From assembly GCF_004331695.1 (NCBI RefSeq), contig NZ_SJSL01000009.1:62001-126000 (forward strand): 64,000 bases of DNA, read 5' to 3'. Shown here piece by piece: positions 44,183 through 53,609 of this stretch. The stretch's first letter is position 1. Each line of letters starts with the position of its first letter. A program made the translations under genes and the position numbers. Source of the DNA: Pedobacter psychroterrae (lineage in GTDB: Bacteria; Bacteroidota; Bacteroidia; Sphingobacteriales; Sphingobacteriaceae). Under the pieces are notes generated by a model that saw only the letters and a program-made list of their open reading frames with translations, was not told the DNA's origin and ran no database searches.

Positions 44183-46351
44183 ATGATTTTATTATCCGCC
44201 CTGGACTTTTCTTTACCGTTACGCAATCCGGTGATCATCTTTTCGCTGGTATTGTTTATCATTTTGTTTTCCCCGATCATCTTTAAGAAAATAAAAGTAC
44301 CTCATATTATCGGGTTAATTGTGTCGGGTGTAATAGTGGGACCGTATTGTTTAAACCTGCTGAGACGGGACAGCAGCATCGTATTGTTTGGGACTGTTGG
44401 CCTGCTGTACATCATGTTTCTGGCTGGTCTGGAAATTGACCTGGCCGAGTTTAAGAAGAACCGGAAGCGGATACTGGTTTTTGGCTTGTTAACCTTTATA
44501 TTTCCGCTGACGTTCGGTACACTTGCCAGTTATTACCTGCTGGGTTACGGGTTTTTATCCTCTTTATTGCTGGCCAGTATGTTTTCTACCCATACGCTTG
44601 TTTCTTATCCCATAGCCAGTAAATACGGGGTCATCAGAAACAGGGCAGTGAGCATGACGGTAGGCGGGACAATGATCACTGATATCCTCGCACTATTAAT
44701 CCTGGCGGGGATTGCGGGAATGACAAAAGAAGATGTTTCTGCTACTTTCTGGTTGCAGCTGGGAGGTTCTACAATCGTTTTTGTCGCCATCGTATTTGCT
44801 CTATTTCCTTTGATCATCAGGTGGTTTTTCAAACATTTTGAGGACAGCATCTCGCAATATATTTTTGTACTGGCAATGGTTTTTCTTGCCTCATTTCTGG
44901 CAGAGGCTGCTGGTGTGGAAGCCATTATCGGTGCGTTCTTTTCTGGCCTGGTACTCAATAAATTTGTGCCACATACATCTCCATTGATGAATAGAATAGA
45001 TTTTGTAGGCAACGCGATATTCATTCCTTTTTTCCTGATCAGCGTAGGTATGCTGGTGGATGTAACGGTATTGGTAAAAGGTTGGGGGGCGCTGAAAGTA
45101 GCCGGGATTATTCTTTTTGTGGCATTGGCTACCAAGTACCTGGCAGCCTGGCTGACTCAGCGGATCTTTAAACTGAGCCCTACGGAAGGAAAAATGATCT
45201 TTGGGCTGAGTTCTTCCCATGCAGCGGCTACGCTGGCCATTATTTTGGTAGGTTATAACATTATCACAGGAGAAACAGCATCGGGTGAACCGATCAGGTT
45301 ATTGAATGAAGATGTGCTGAATGGTACGATTTTGCTGATACTGGTAAGTTGCGGGGTAAGTTCTTTTGTGGTAGAGGGGGTATCTAAGAAGCTGGCTTTT
45401 GATCAGGAACAGGAGGATACGAATGACGAAGCCGAACAGCCTGATGAAAGGATACTGGTGTCGCTTGCCTATCCGGATATGATCACGCAGCTGGTTGATT
45501 TTGGTGTTATCTTGAAGCCCAGGAAGACGCATACTTCGATTTATGGACTGAATGTGATCGATGATGAAAGCACAAAAGGCAATCATGCAGGTGCCTCCCG
45601 GAAAATTCTTGAGAAGGCTGTCTCACATGCGGCAGCATCAGAAAATACCATTATTCCCATCACAAGGTATGATTCGAGTATCAGTAACGGAATTGTTTAT
45701 ACGATCAAAGAGCACGGAATCAGTGATATTGTAATCGGACTTCATAAACAGGCTGATCAGCACACTTTTCTTGGTACCAAAGCTGAAAATATTATCAGAA
45801 GGGTACATGAGACCATTTATATTTACAAACCGACACAGCCTTTTAATACCTTTAAACGGATTGTTGTTGTCATGCTGCCAAAGGCAGAGACAGAGCCTGG
45901 ATTTTTGCATTGGCTAAGGAAAGTCATGGTCATGGCAAAGGAAGCAGGGATCTCTATTAATTTTTACGGTACAGCTGTCACCAATCAGCTTATCGGGAAG
46001 GTGATGGAGAGAAGCTCGTATGTGGTTAAGGTACAGTTTAATGAATTTGATAACTGGGATGACTTCCTGATCTTTAGCAAGGAGCTGAAGCTGAACGATC
46101 TTTTTATTATTGTTTCTTCACGTAAAGGGCATAATTCGTATATTCCTCAGTTAAAAAAACTTCCTTATTATCTATCAAGTTATTTTCACAAACAAAGTTT
46201 GATCATTCTCTATCCCAAGCAATTGGAGTCAGGTATAAATATGGGTGATATAGAGCAGGCAGACAGTAACCTGATAGAAACCATTTCAGATCAGCTGGAT
46301 GCTATAGGAAAAGCAGGTAAGTATGTTAAAGGCCTGTTTAAAGGTAAATAG
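44183..46351 (+). CDS. CPA2-type cation:proton antiporter with C-terminal UspA-like domain
   Basis: 722 residues. Residues 1-410 contain about 12 membrane segments with motifs of the KefB/NapA group: KVPHIIGLIVSGVIVGPY, YIMFLAGLEIDLAEFKKNRK, FLAEAAGVEAIIGAFFSGLVLNKF, and SSSHAAATLAIILVGYN. The C-terminal 300 residues are soluble and have two USP-like repeats (DERILVSLAYPDMITQLVDFG; FKRIVVVMLPKAETEPGF). Likely exchanges Na+ or K+ for H+ in pH homeostasis, with nucleotide or other ligand control through the cytosolic part. 16 bp after the coiled-coil lipoprotein gene. Confidence 0.9.
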   Translation: MILLSALDFSLPLRNPVIIFSLVLFIILFSPIIFKKIKVPHIIGLIVSGVIVGPYCLNLLRRDSSIVLFGTVGLLYIMFLAGLEIDLAEFKKNRKRILVFGLLTFIFPLTFGTLASYYLLGYGFLSSLLLASMFSTHTLVSYPIASKYGVIRNRAVSMTVGGTMITDILALLILAGIAGMTKEDVSATFWLQLGGSTIVFVAIVFALFPLIIRWFFKHFEDSISQYIFVLAMVFLASFLAEAAGVEAIIGAFFSGLVLNKFVPHTSPLMNRIDFVGNAIFIPFFLISVGMLVDVTVLVKGWGALKVAGIILFVALATKYLAAWLTQRIFKLSPTEGKMIFGLSSSHAAATLAIILVGYNIITGETASGEPIRLLNEDVLNGTILLILVSCGVSSFVVEGVSKKLAFDQEQEDTNDEAEQPDERILVSLAYPDMITQLVDFGVILKPRKTHTSIYGLNVIDDESTKGNHAGASRKILEKAVSHAAASENTIIPITRYDSSISNGIVYTIKEHGISDIVIGLHKQADQHTFLGTKAENIIRRVHETIYIYKPTQPFNTFKRIVVVMLPKAETEPGFLHWLRKVMVMAKEAGISINFYGTAVTNQLIGKVMERSSYVVKVQFNEFDNWDDFLIFSKELKLNDLFIIVSSRKGHNSYIPQLKKLPYYLSSYFHKQSLIILYPKQLESGINMGDIEQADSNLIETISDQLDAIGKAGKYVKGLFKGK

Positions 46352-46461
46352 CATATAGCAGGATAGTTCATTAAAATAGAAGAATAAACTATGGTGTCAG
46401 CTATAAATTTGGTCTAGTTTTGATTAGCTTAAACAGCTTCATTAACTTTCAGAACAACCAA

Positions 46462-47865
46462 ATGAAACAAAGACCCAGTATTTTAATAGGCCTTACCTTA
46501 CTTTCAATATGCTTTGCTGTAAACCCTTATAGTAGTTACGCACAAAAAAAAACCCTTTCTGAACTTCAACAGGGATTTGTAGACCTACGCTTTGGTATGT
46601 TTATCCACTACAATATCCCGACCTATCAGAATGAAGACTGGGCAGATCCTGAAGCATCAGCAGCTATATTTGACCCTAAAAAACTGAACTGTGACCAATG
46701 GGCAAAGGCTGCAAAGTCTGCAAACATGACCTATGGTTGCCTTACCACCAAACACCATAGTGGATTTGCCATCTGGAATACAAAGACGACCGATTACAGT
46801 GTGATGAGCAGTCCGCTAAAAAGGGATGTTGTAAAGGAATTTACAGATGCTTTCAGGGCCGATGGCCTTAAAGTGATGCTTTACTATTCTATCCTGGACA
46901 CGCACCATAAACTGCGTCCGAACAGTATTACCCCAGCGCATATCAAAATGGTAAAGGCACAGTTGACAGAGTTGCTGACAAATTATGGGGAGATCGGAGC
47001 GATTATCATTGATGGCTGGGACGCGCCCTGGTCCAGGATCTCTTATGATGAAATACCTTTTGAAGAGATCTACACTTTAATAAAATCGATACAGCCAAAT
47101 TGCCTGGTAATGGACCTGAATGCGGCAAAATATCCTGCCGAGGCACTTTTTTATACGGATATCAAATCTTATGAGCAAAATGCAGGTCAGCACATTTCCA
47201 AGGAGAGCAACAGGCTTCCGGCAATGTCCTGCCTTCCGCTGAATAATTCATGGTTCTGGAAGAGCTCTTTTCCGAATGAGCCGGTGCGGAAACCATCTTC
47301 TATGGTGAACGACAACATTATACCGCTCAATGAGGCTTTATGTAATTTTATGCTCAATGTAGCACCTAATAGGGATGGACTACTGGACGACAATGCACTT
47401 GCTGCCTTGAAAGAAATAGGGGATACCTGGTCTAATAAAGGTCCTGTCGCTAAATTGCCGGTTTATGATGCGCCTATTATTTCAACCAATCTGGTTAAAA
47501 AAAGACCGTCCAATTCGAGTTGGGGTTATGATTCTAATATCATGGACTTTGCCAACGATGATAATTTTGGCTCATCGTGGGTATCCAACCCCATTGTAAA
47601 ACAGCCCTGGCTGGAGGTTTCTCTGGATAAAGAAATGCATTTTAACACAATTGTGGTTACAGAAAACAAGCCCAACATAAAAAAATACCGCCTGGAATAC
47701 TATCAGAAAGGAGTATGGAAGCCGATTCTTTCTGGAGAAAACAGCAGCAGGGTAAAAGTTCACCGTTTTCCATCGGTGCAGGGAAGTAAAGTAAGGATCA
47801 CCATTGATGGGTCTGATAAAATAGCAAGCCTGGCTGAATTCGGGGTTTACCAGGAAAAAAGGTAA
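46462..47865 (+). CDS. GH29 alpha-L-fucosidase with C-terminal discoidin-like domain
   Basis: 467 residues from the ATG at 46462 (an in-frame TTG at 46420 lies before the signal peptide). Signal MKQRPSILIGLTLLSICFAV. The catalytic domain has the GH29 pattern: RFGMFIHYNIPTY, MTYGCLTTKHHSGFAIW, and the nucleophile Asp184 in IIIDGWDAPWS. The C-terminal part (about 350-467) is F5/8-type. It hydrolyses alpha-L-fucosides in the periplasm or at the surface. It lies 10 kb from the GH95 fucosidase and 96 bp before the GH71/99-like gene. Confidence 0.92.
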   Translation: MKQRPSILIGLTLLSICFAVNPYSSYAQKKTLSELQQGFVDLRFGMFIHYNIPTYQNEDWADPEASAAIFDPKKLNCDQWAKAAKSANMTYGCLTTKHHSGFAIWNTKTTDYSVMSSPLKRDVVKEFTDAFRADGLKVMLYYSILDTHHKLRPNSITPAHIKMVKAQLTELLTNYGEIGAIIIDGWDAPWSRISYDEIPFEEIYTLIKSIQPNCLVMDLNAAKYPAEALFYTDIKSYEQNAGQHISKESNRLPAMSCLPLNNSWFWKSSFPNEPVRKPSSMVNDNIIPLNEALCNFMLNVAPNRDGLLDDNALAALKEIGDTWSNKGPVAKLPVYDAPIISTNLVKKRPSNSSWGYDSNIMDFANDDNFGSSWVSNPIVKQPWLEVSLDKEMHFNTIVVTENKPNIKKYRLEYYQKGVWKPILSGENSSRVKVHRFPSVQGSKVRITIDGSDKIASLAEFGVYQEKR

Positions 47866-47960
47866 ATTTAATGCTATAAAAGGCATGGTTAGCTGTTTGT
47901 TAATGTTTTTTTAATGGTTAACCTGTTTTTTGTGCTTAATTTTAAATTCACACAAAGCAC

Positions 47961-49223
47961 ATGAGTAAAATTTACATCCAATTACTAATTGTATTGTTTT
48001 TTTTGAGCAATGCAATGGCCCAGATCAAGCACAGCAAAAATTCGAGGTTCAAAAGCTATAAAGGGCTGATCATGGCCGGATATCAAGGCTGGCACAATGC
48101 ACCTGAGGATGGGGCGGGGCGCGGCTGGTACCATTATACATCAAAAGGAAAGTTTGAACCAGGAAGTACCAATGTAGATCTGTGGGCAGAGACTAAAGAA
48201 TATCCGAAGGTATACAAAACACCTTTTCTCCATGCTGATGGTACACCTGCGTACCTGCAAAGTGCCCATGATGCCTCTACGGTAGATGTTCATTTCAGGT
48301 GGATGAAAGCGTATGGACTTGATGGCGTGTTTATGCAGCGTTTTGTAGCAGAGATCAGGGGGAAATCAGGTAGAAACCATTTTAATACTGTGCTGCGCAA
48401 TGCGCTGGCTTCCTCAAGAAAATATGGCCGGGCGATATCTGTCATGTATGACCTTTCGGGGACCCGGGACAGTGTAGATGTGCCGGTATTGATCAACGAC
48501 TGGAAAAATCTGGTAGACAGCATGAAGATCACCAGTCAGGGAAATAACCAGACCTATCTGTACCACAATGGTAAGCCATTGGTGGTATTGTGGGGGGTAG
48601 GATTTAACGATAACAGGAGGTATACACTTAAAGACATTGAGAAAATGATTGATTTCCTCAAAAATGACCCTGTATATGGTGGTTGCTCGGTGATGTTGGG
48701 TGTTCCTACCTACTGGCGTGAATTTGGAAGTGATACACAAAAAGATCCTCTCCTGCACAAGCTCATTTTAAAGGCAGATATTGTCCATCCATGGACGATA
48801 GGGAGGTATGATACAGAGGCGGCGTACGAACGGTATGCGGTGGTACAAAAATCCGATATACAATGGTGCCTGGAGCACAAGATAGATTATACAGGTGTCG
48901 TATTTCCTGGATTTAGCTGGCACAACATGAATCCGGGATCTCCGTCAGATCAGATACCAAGAAACAGGGGGAAGTTTTTCTGGAAACAGTTGTCTACCGC
49001 AATAAAAAACGGGGCGGAGATGCTGTATGTAGCCATGTTTGACGAAGTCGACGAGGCCACAGCCATCTTTAAGATTTCTAAAAATCCGCCAGTGGGTGCG
49101 AGTAAATTTGTAGCTTTTGAAGAAGATATCCCCTCAGACTATTACCTGTATCTTACGGGTTATGCAGGGAAGATGCTGAGGAAGCAAGTTCCTTTTATTC
49201 AGGAAGTTCCATTGCATAAGTAA
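47961..49223 (+). CDS. GH71/GH99-like glycoside hydrolase
   Basis: 420 residues with signal peptide MSKIYIQLLIVLFFLSNAMAQ. LIMAGYQGWHNAPEDGAGRGWYHY, DASTVDVHFRWMKAYGLDGVFMQRF and GAEMLYVAMFDEVDEATAIFK are typical of the GH71/99-like proteins of Bacteroidetes. GH99 enzymes are endo-acting on alpha-mannosides, whereas GH71 acts on alpha-1,3-glucan; the substrate here is not known. It follows the GH29 gene by 95 bp and both may belong to one regulon with the SusC/D locus. Confidence 0.82.
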   Translation: MSKIYIQLLIVLFFLSNAMAQIKHSKNSRFKSYKGLIMAGYQGWHNAPEDGAGRGWYHYTSKGKFEPGSTNVDLWAETKEYPKVYKTPFLHADGTPAYLQSAHDASTVDVHFRWMKAYGLDGVFMQRFVAEIRGKSGRNHFNTVLRNALASSRKYGRAISVMYDLSGTRDSVDVPVLINDWKNLVDSMKITSQGNNQTYLYHNGKPLVVLWGVGFNDNRRYTLKDIEKMIDFLKNDPVYGGCSVMLGVPTYWREFGSDTQKDPLLHKLILKADIVHPWTIGRYDTEAAYERYAVVQKSDIQWCLEHKIDYTGVVFPGFSWHNMNPGSPSDQIPRNRGKFFWKQLSTAIKNGAEMLYVAMFDEVDEATAIFKISKNPPVGASKFVAFEEDIPSDYYLYLTGYAGKMLRKQVPFIQEVPLHK

Positions 49224-49318
49224 GGTTTTTAGTATGGCTGATTATACATGTCGCCTTAATGTTGCAAACATACAATTGCTTTTTTATGAATAAGATTAGG
49301 GATTAACCAAATGTTTAG

Positions 49319-49359
49319 TATGTTTGTCTAGATTTATATTTATAAATCTAGACAAACAT
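49319..49359 (+). promoter_or_regulatory. Perfect 19-bp-arm palindrome overlapping the carotenoid operon promoter and first start codon
   Basis: ATGTTTGTCTAGATTTATA (49320-49338) and its exact complement TATAAATCTAGACAAACAT (49341-49359) flank TT. The right arm ends inside the ATG of the MerR-type gene. The -7 element TATGTTTG at 49319-49326 lies inside the left arm and TTAG at 49296-49299 gives a -33 at 19-bp spacing. A further ATGTTTAG half-site lies at 49311-49318. Bound repressor would block both transcription start and the operon, so autoregulation by the encoded protein is likely. Confidence 0.85.
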
Positions 49360-50257
49360 GAAATATTCTATATCAGATCTGGAGCAGTTATCAGGAGTGC
49401 AGACCCATACCATCAGGATTTGGGAGCGCAGGTATAAGGCACTGGAACCTATGCGTTCTGCCGGTAATACGCGCTTTTATGATGACAATCATTTGCTAAG
49501 ACTGTTGAATATAGTTGGCCTTAGCAAAACGGGACTAAAAATATCTCAGGTTTGTGCTTTGTCTGATAATGAAGTAGATGACTTATTGAAAGAAGAAATA
49601 GATAAGACGCTTTCAAGCGATGCACAGTTTGAATACTACATTTCTAAGTTGCTGAACTATGGTTTGTCATATAATGAAACGGATTTCGATCAGCTGATCA
49701 GTAAATGTATCCTGGATTATGGAATGACAAGTACTTACAAGAATGTGATCTATCCTTTACTTTTAAGGCTGGGGCTGATGTGGAGAAGAGAACACATTTG
49801 TCCGGCCCAGGAGCACTTTTTGTCAAACATTATCCGGCAGAAGATGTTTGTAGCGATTAATGATCTCCCTCTTAAGTCCGGTCACGGTCCTTGCTGGCTA
49901 CTTTTTTTACCTGAGGATGAAGACCATGATATAGGATTGTTATTTGCTAATTATGTACTAAGGCTGATGGGACATAAAGTATTATTTCTGGGTGCAAAAG
50001 TACCATTTGAATCGGTAAAGGATGCGGTATCCAATAATAAGGTAGCTCATTTGCTACTTTTTTTTGTACACTCCAGGCCGGTTAGTGATGCTAATGAGTA
50101 TCTGAACCGCTTAAGTAATGATTTTAAAGACCTATCTATCCATATAGCAGGCAATACCAGACTGATTGAAGAACTTCAAATTGGCAGTAATGTTAGTTGG
50201 TTTAAGAGCATAGAAGAATTTGAGGATATAATAAAGGGCGTTCAGCATGTTTCATAA
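49358..50257 (+). CDS. CarH/LitR-type MerR-family regulator with cobalamin-binding domain
   Basis: 299 residues. N-terminal MerR HTH (YSISDLEQLSGVQTHTIRIWERRYKALEP), a helical linker, and a C-terminal B12-binding domain. W142-x9-E152-H153 (MWRREHICPAQEHF) matches the WxxxxxxxxxEH signature that holds adenosylcobalamin in CarH, and E188-D-H190-D-I-G193 is the DxHxxG motif with the lower axial ligand. I infer light-responsive dissociation as in Thermus CarH. First gene of the crt operon; overlaps crtI by 11 bp. Palindromic operator upstream. Confidence 0.9.
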   Translation: MKYSISDLEQLSGVQTHTIRIWERRYKALEPMRSAGNTRFYDDNHLLRLLNIVGLSKTGLKISQVCALSDNEVDDLLKEEIDKTLSSDAQFEYYISKLLNYGLSYNETDFDQLISKCILDYGMTSTYKNVIYPLLLRLGLMWRREHICPAQEHFLSNIIRQKMFVAINDLPLKSGHGPCWLLFLPEDEDHDIGLLFANYVLRLMGHKVLFLGAKVPFESVKDAVSNNKVAHLLLFFVHSRPVSDANEYLNRLSNDFKDLSIHIAGNTRLIEELQIGSNVSWFKSIEEFEDIIKGVQHVS

Positions 50258-51758
50258 ACCAAACACCCATATACCAGAAATTGCGGTAATAGGTTCCGGT
50301 TTTGCCGGCATCAGTGCTGCGGCTTATCTGGCCAAATCAGGTTATAAGGTAGATGTTTATGAAAAGAACAACGATCTGGGTGGCCGTGCCAGGCAACTGC
50401 ATACAGAAAATGGTTATATTTTTGATATGGGCCCGAGCTGGTACTGGATGCCGGAAGTATTTGAGAAATTCTTCAATGATTTTGGCCATAAGGCAAGTGA
50501 TTTTTATGAACTGGAGTTGCTGGATCCCGGTTTTTCGATAGTATTTGGGATTGATGATGTGATGGATATTCCCGCAGATTATCAATCGTTGACAGCGTTG
50601 TTTGAATCTATAGAGAAGGGGAGTGGGGAACAGCTTGCTTCGTTTTTGACGGAAGCGGAATACAAATACAAAATTGGGATGGATAAACTGGTATATAAGC
50701 CCGGATTGTCGGTTTTTGAATTTCTGGATGCAGATCTGATTAAAGGTATGTTTAAGCTGCAGGTATTTACTTCGTTTAGCAAACATGTAAGAAGCTTTTT
50801 TAAGCATCCAAAATTGATTGCTTTGATGGAATTTCCAGTGCTTTTTCTAGGTGCCATGCCGGAAGATACTCCTGCTTTATATAGCCTGATGAACTATGCC
50901 GGCTTAAAGCTGGGTACATGGTATCCAAAAGGTGGATTTGGAAAGGTGGTACAGGCGATGAAATCAGTAGCTGAAACCAATGGGGTAAAGTTCCATACAG
51001 ATGAAGCAGTTGTACATTTGGAGGTAAAAGACAAATTAATTAGCAGCGTGAGAACCAAAACCCTGGATAAACGCTATGACGGGGTGATTGCAGCTGCAGA
51101 TTATCACCATGTGGAGGAGCAGCTGCTGGGTAATGCTGACAGGAACTATACAGCAGCATACTGGGATAAGCGTGTGCTTGCTCCTTCCTCTTTGATCTTT
51201 TATCTGGGACTGACAAAGAGGGTTAAGCGCCTGGGCCATCATACGCTATTCTTTGAAGAAGAACTTAAACAACATGCAATAGAAATTTATAAAACCCCTC
51301 AATGGCCTTCAAAGCCACTGTTTTATGTTTGCTGTCCGTCTAAAACAGATGATAGTGTAGCTCCTGATGGGCATGAGAACCTGTTCATACTGATGCCCCT
51401 GGCACCGGATATGGAAGATAATGAAGATTTGAGAGAGAAATATTTCCATATGATCCTCGATCGTCTTGAAGCTTATACTGGTGATCAGATCCGTGTTCAT
51501 CTGGATTATAAAAAAAGCTATTGCGTGTCAGATTTTAAAGCGGATTATAATTCTTATAAAGGGAATGCTTATGGGTTGGCAAATACCTTAATGCAAACAG
51601 CTAATCTTAAACCCTCCATCAGAAATAACCATATAAACAACCTTTTCTATGCTGGTCAGCTTACGGTGCCAGGCCCGGGTGTACCCCCGTCTATCATATC
51701 GGGCAATGTAGCGGCCAAACAACTTATAAAGTACTTTAACAACAAGGAAACCCTATGA
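50247..51758 (+). CDS. crtI: Phytoene desaturase
   Basis: 503 residues. N-terminal FAD motif IAVIGSGFAGISAAAYLAKSGYKVDVYEKNNDLGGRARQL and C-terminal FYAGQLTVPGPGVPPSIISGNVAAKQL are typical of CrtI. It introduces double bonds into phytoene to give lycopene, at the inner membrane. Overlaps the regulator gene by 11 bp and crtB by 4 bp (ATGA). Confidence 0.95.
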   Translation: MFHKPNTHIPEIAVIGSGFAGISAAAYLAKSGYKVDVYEKNNDLGGRARQLHTENGYIFDMGPSWYWMPEVFEKFFNDFGHKASDFYELELLDPGFSIVFGIDDVMDIPADYQSLTALFESIEKGSGEQLASFLTEAEYKYKIGMDKLVYKPGLSVFEFLDADLIKGMFKLQVFTSFSKHVRSFFKHPKLIALMEFPVLFLGAMPEDTPALYSLMNYAGLKLGTWYPKGGFGKVVQAMKSVAETNGVKFHTDEAVVHLEVKDKLISSVRTKTLDKRYDGVIAAADYHHVEEQLLGNADRNYTAAYWDKRVLAPSSLIFYLGLTKRVKRLGHHTLFFEEELKQHAIEIYKTPQWPSKPLFYVCCPSKTDDSVAPDGHENLFILMPLAPDMEDNEDLREKYFHMILDRLEAYTGDQIRVHLDYKKSYCVSDFKADYNSYKGNAYGLANTLMQTANLKPSIRNNHINNLFYAGQLTVPGPGVPPSIISGNVAAKQLIKYFNNKETL

Positions 51759-52591
51759 AAGAAACGTTCGATAAGCTGTCTGCAGAATGCAGCAAAATAA
51801 CTACTCAGCGCTATAGCACAAGTTTTTCTCTTGGAATCTATTTTTTGGCTAGAAAATTAAGGAACCCGATCTATTCCATTTATGGATTTGTAAGGTTGGC
51901 AGATGAGATTGTGGATAGTTTTCATAATTATGATAAACCTTATTTGCTGGCAAAGTTCAGGCAGGACTGTTTTGAGTCTATCGAGCATGGAATCAGTTTG
52001 AACCCTGTTTTAAATTCTTTTCAGCAGGTGGTGAATGACTATGGGATAGCAGAAGAGCTGATTGATCTGTTTTTGAAAAGCATGGAAATGGATCTTGAAG
52101 AAAACAATTATACACAAGAAAAGTACGATCAATATATCCTTGGGTCTGCGCAGGTAGTGGGCCTGATGTGTCTGCGTGTATTTACAGAGGGAAATGATGC
52201 AGCGTATGACAAGTTGAAGAATTCGGCCATGAAACTTGGTTCGGCTTTTCAAAAAGTAAATTTCTTAAGGGATGTAAATGCCGACTATAACAACCTGAGC
52301 CGCAACTATTTTCCTAATGTAAATTTGTCGGCTTTTTCTAACCTGGAGAAGAAGATTATTGAACAAGATATAGAAGAAGAATTTAAGGAAGCACTGGAAG
52401 GAATCAAACAACTTCCATCTTCATCCAGAAGTGGTGTTTATCTTGCGTATATTTACTACAAAGAATTGTTTAATAAAATAAAAAAGGTAACAGCAGAACG
52501 GGTAATGTCTGAAAGGATCAGGATCTCAAACAGCCATAAATTTGGCTTGATGTGTGATTCACTGATCAGGTATAAAATGAATGCACTATGA
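51755..52591 (+). CDS. crtB: Phytoene synthase
   Basis: 278 residues of the trans-isoprenyl diphosphate synthase fold. RLADEIVDSF holds the first aspartate-rich motif, and KVNFLRDVNADYNNLSRNYFP the second; YSTSFSLGIYFLARKLRNPIYSIYGFVR is the usual N-terminal signature. Converts two GGPP to phytoene. No GGPP synthase gene is in the operon, so GGPP must be supplied elsewhere. Overlaps crtI and the next gene by 4 bp each. Confidence 0.94.
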   Translation: MKETFDKLSAECSKITTQRYSTSFSLGIYFLARKLRNPIYSIYGFVRLADEIVDSFHNYDKPYLLAKFRQDCFESIEHGISLNPVLNSFQQVVNDYGIAEELIDLFLKSMEMDLEENNYTQEKYDQYILGSAQVVGLMCLRVFTEGNDAAYDKLKNSAMKLGSAFQKVNFLRDVNADYNNLSRNYFPNVNLSAFSNLEKKIIEQDIEEEFKEALEGIKQLPSSSRSGVYLAYIYYKELFNKIKKVTAERVMSERIRISNSHKFGLMCDSLIRYKMNAL

Positions 52592-53094
52592 GGTTAATTT
52601 TGCTTTTTATATTTATTGTTGCCGCTAATGCAGCGATCGCAAATCCCGATATTACGGAGTTGAGAGAATTGTATTATAAAGCAGCGATGAGCAAAAAGTC
52701 GTGGAAGCAGCTGTCAAAATTACTTTCACCGGTAGATACTAAATCCCCAGCTGTCTTAGTTTGTTATAGAGGAGTATCAGATATGATGGAAGCAAAATAT
52801 CTAGTCAGCCCCTGGAGTAAACTGAAGAGCTACAGATCCGGGAAAAGATTAATTGAAGAAGCCGTTAGGAGAGACATTAAGAACCCGGAGATTCGTTTTT
52901 TGCGGTACTCAGTTCAGACCAATTTGCCTTCTTTTCTTGATTACAAAGATGACATAGCGTCGGACAGGCTGTTTTTAATAGCCAATGTGGACCAAATAAA
53001 AGATAAGGTATTGAAAAATAATATTATACAGTACTTAACTGAAATAAAGGCTTTTAAAGAGGAAGAAATAAAAAGATTAAAAAATGACAGATGA
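52588..53094 (+). CDS. Unknown secreted protein inside the carotenoid operon
   Basis: 168 residues with a signal-like start (MRLILLFIFIVAANAAIANP) and a helical, charged mature part (ELRELYYKAAMSKKSWKQLSKLLS; FKEEEIKRLKNDR). I recognise no domain and see no catalytic motif. It overlaps crtB by 4 bp and idi by 11 bp, so translation is coupled to pigment genes. A role in carotenoid handling, transport or membrane insertion is possible but unproven; TPR-like helices are another reading. Confidence 0.75.
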   Translation: MRLILLFIFIVAANAAIANPDITELRELYYKAAMSKKSWKQLSKLLSPVDTKSPAVLVCYRGVSDMMEAKYLVSPWSKLKSYRSGKRLIEEAVRRDIKNPEIRFLRYSVQTNLPSFLDYKDDIASDRLFLIANVDQIKDKVLKNNIIQYLTEIKAFKEEEIKRLKNDR

Positions 53095-53605
53095 GGTAAT
53101 ACTGGTCGATAGTGAAGATAATGTAATCGGAACCATGCAGAAGATGGAAGCACATGTAAAAGGAAGATTACACCGTGCGTTTTCAGTGTTTATTTTTAAT
53201 ACAGAAGGAGCGCTTTTACTGCAACAGCGTGCCTATGATAAATACCATTCAGCTGGTAAATGGACCAATACCTGCTGTAGTCACCCAAAGATGGGCGAAG
53301 ATACACTTGATGCGGCACATCGAAGACTCAGAGAAGAAATGGGGATGGCTTGTAAACTGGAGCATGAATTTAGTTTCTCTTACCAAGCTGAAATGCCCGA
53401 GGGTATTTCCGAAAATGAATACGACCATGTTTTTTTTGGTGTCAGCAATGAACTTCCTGTTCCGGATCCGGCAGAGGTGGCGCAATATAAATACATGGAC
53501 ATGAACGTATTGAAAGCAGATATGGAGTCAAATCCTGATGCCTATACAGCCTGGTTAAAGATTTGCTTTGAAAGGGTAATGGAGGGATATAACAGATTAT
53601 TTTAA
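53084..53605 (+). CDS. idi: Isopentenyl-diphosphate delta-isomerase, type I
   Basis: 173 residues of the Nudix-fold IDI-1 family. Active-site cysteine in KWTNTCCSHPKMGED, Nudix-like helix LDAAHRRLREEMGMAC, and the glutamates in ISENEYDHVF. Balances IPP and DMAPP for carotenoid synthesis. Overlaps the upstream unknown gene by 11 bp. Confidence 0.95.
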   Translation: MTDEVILVDSEDNVIGTMQKMEAHVKGRLHRAFSVFIFNTEGALLLQQRAYDKYHSAGKWTNTCCSHPKMGEDTLDAAHRRLREEMGMACKLEHEFSFSYQAEMPEGISENEYDHVFFGVSNELPVPDPAEVAQYKYMDMNVLKADMESNPDAYTAWLKICFERVMEGYNRLF

Positions 53606-53609
53606 GCTT

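Noticed and set aside
44605..45135. 176-codon minus-strand frame inside the antiporter gene
   Set aside because: Antisense shadow of membrane segments; low-complexity Ala/Thr/Ile content.
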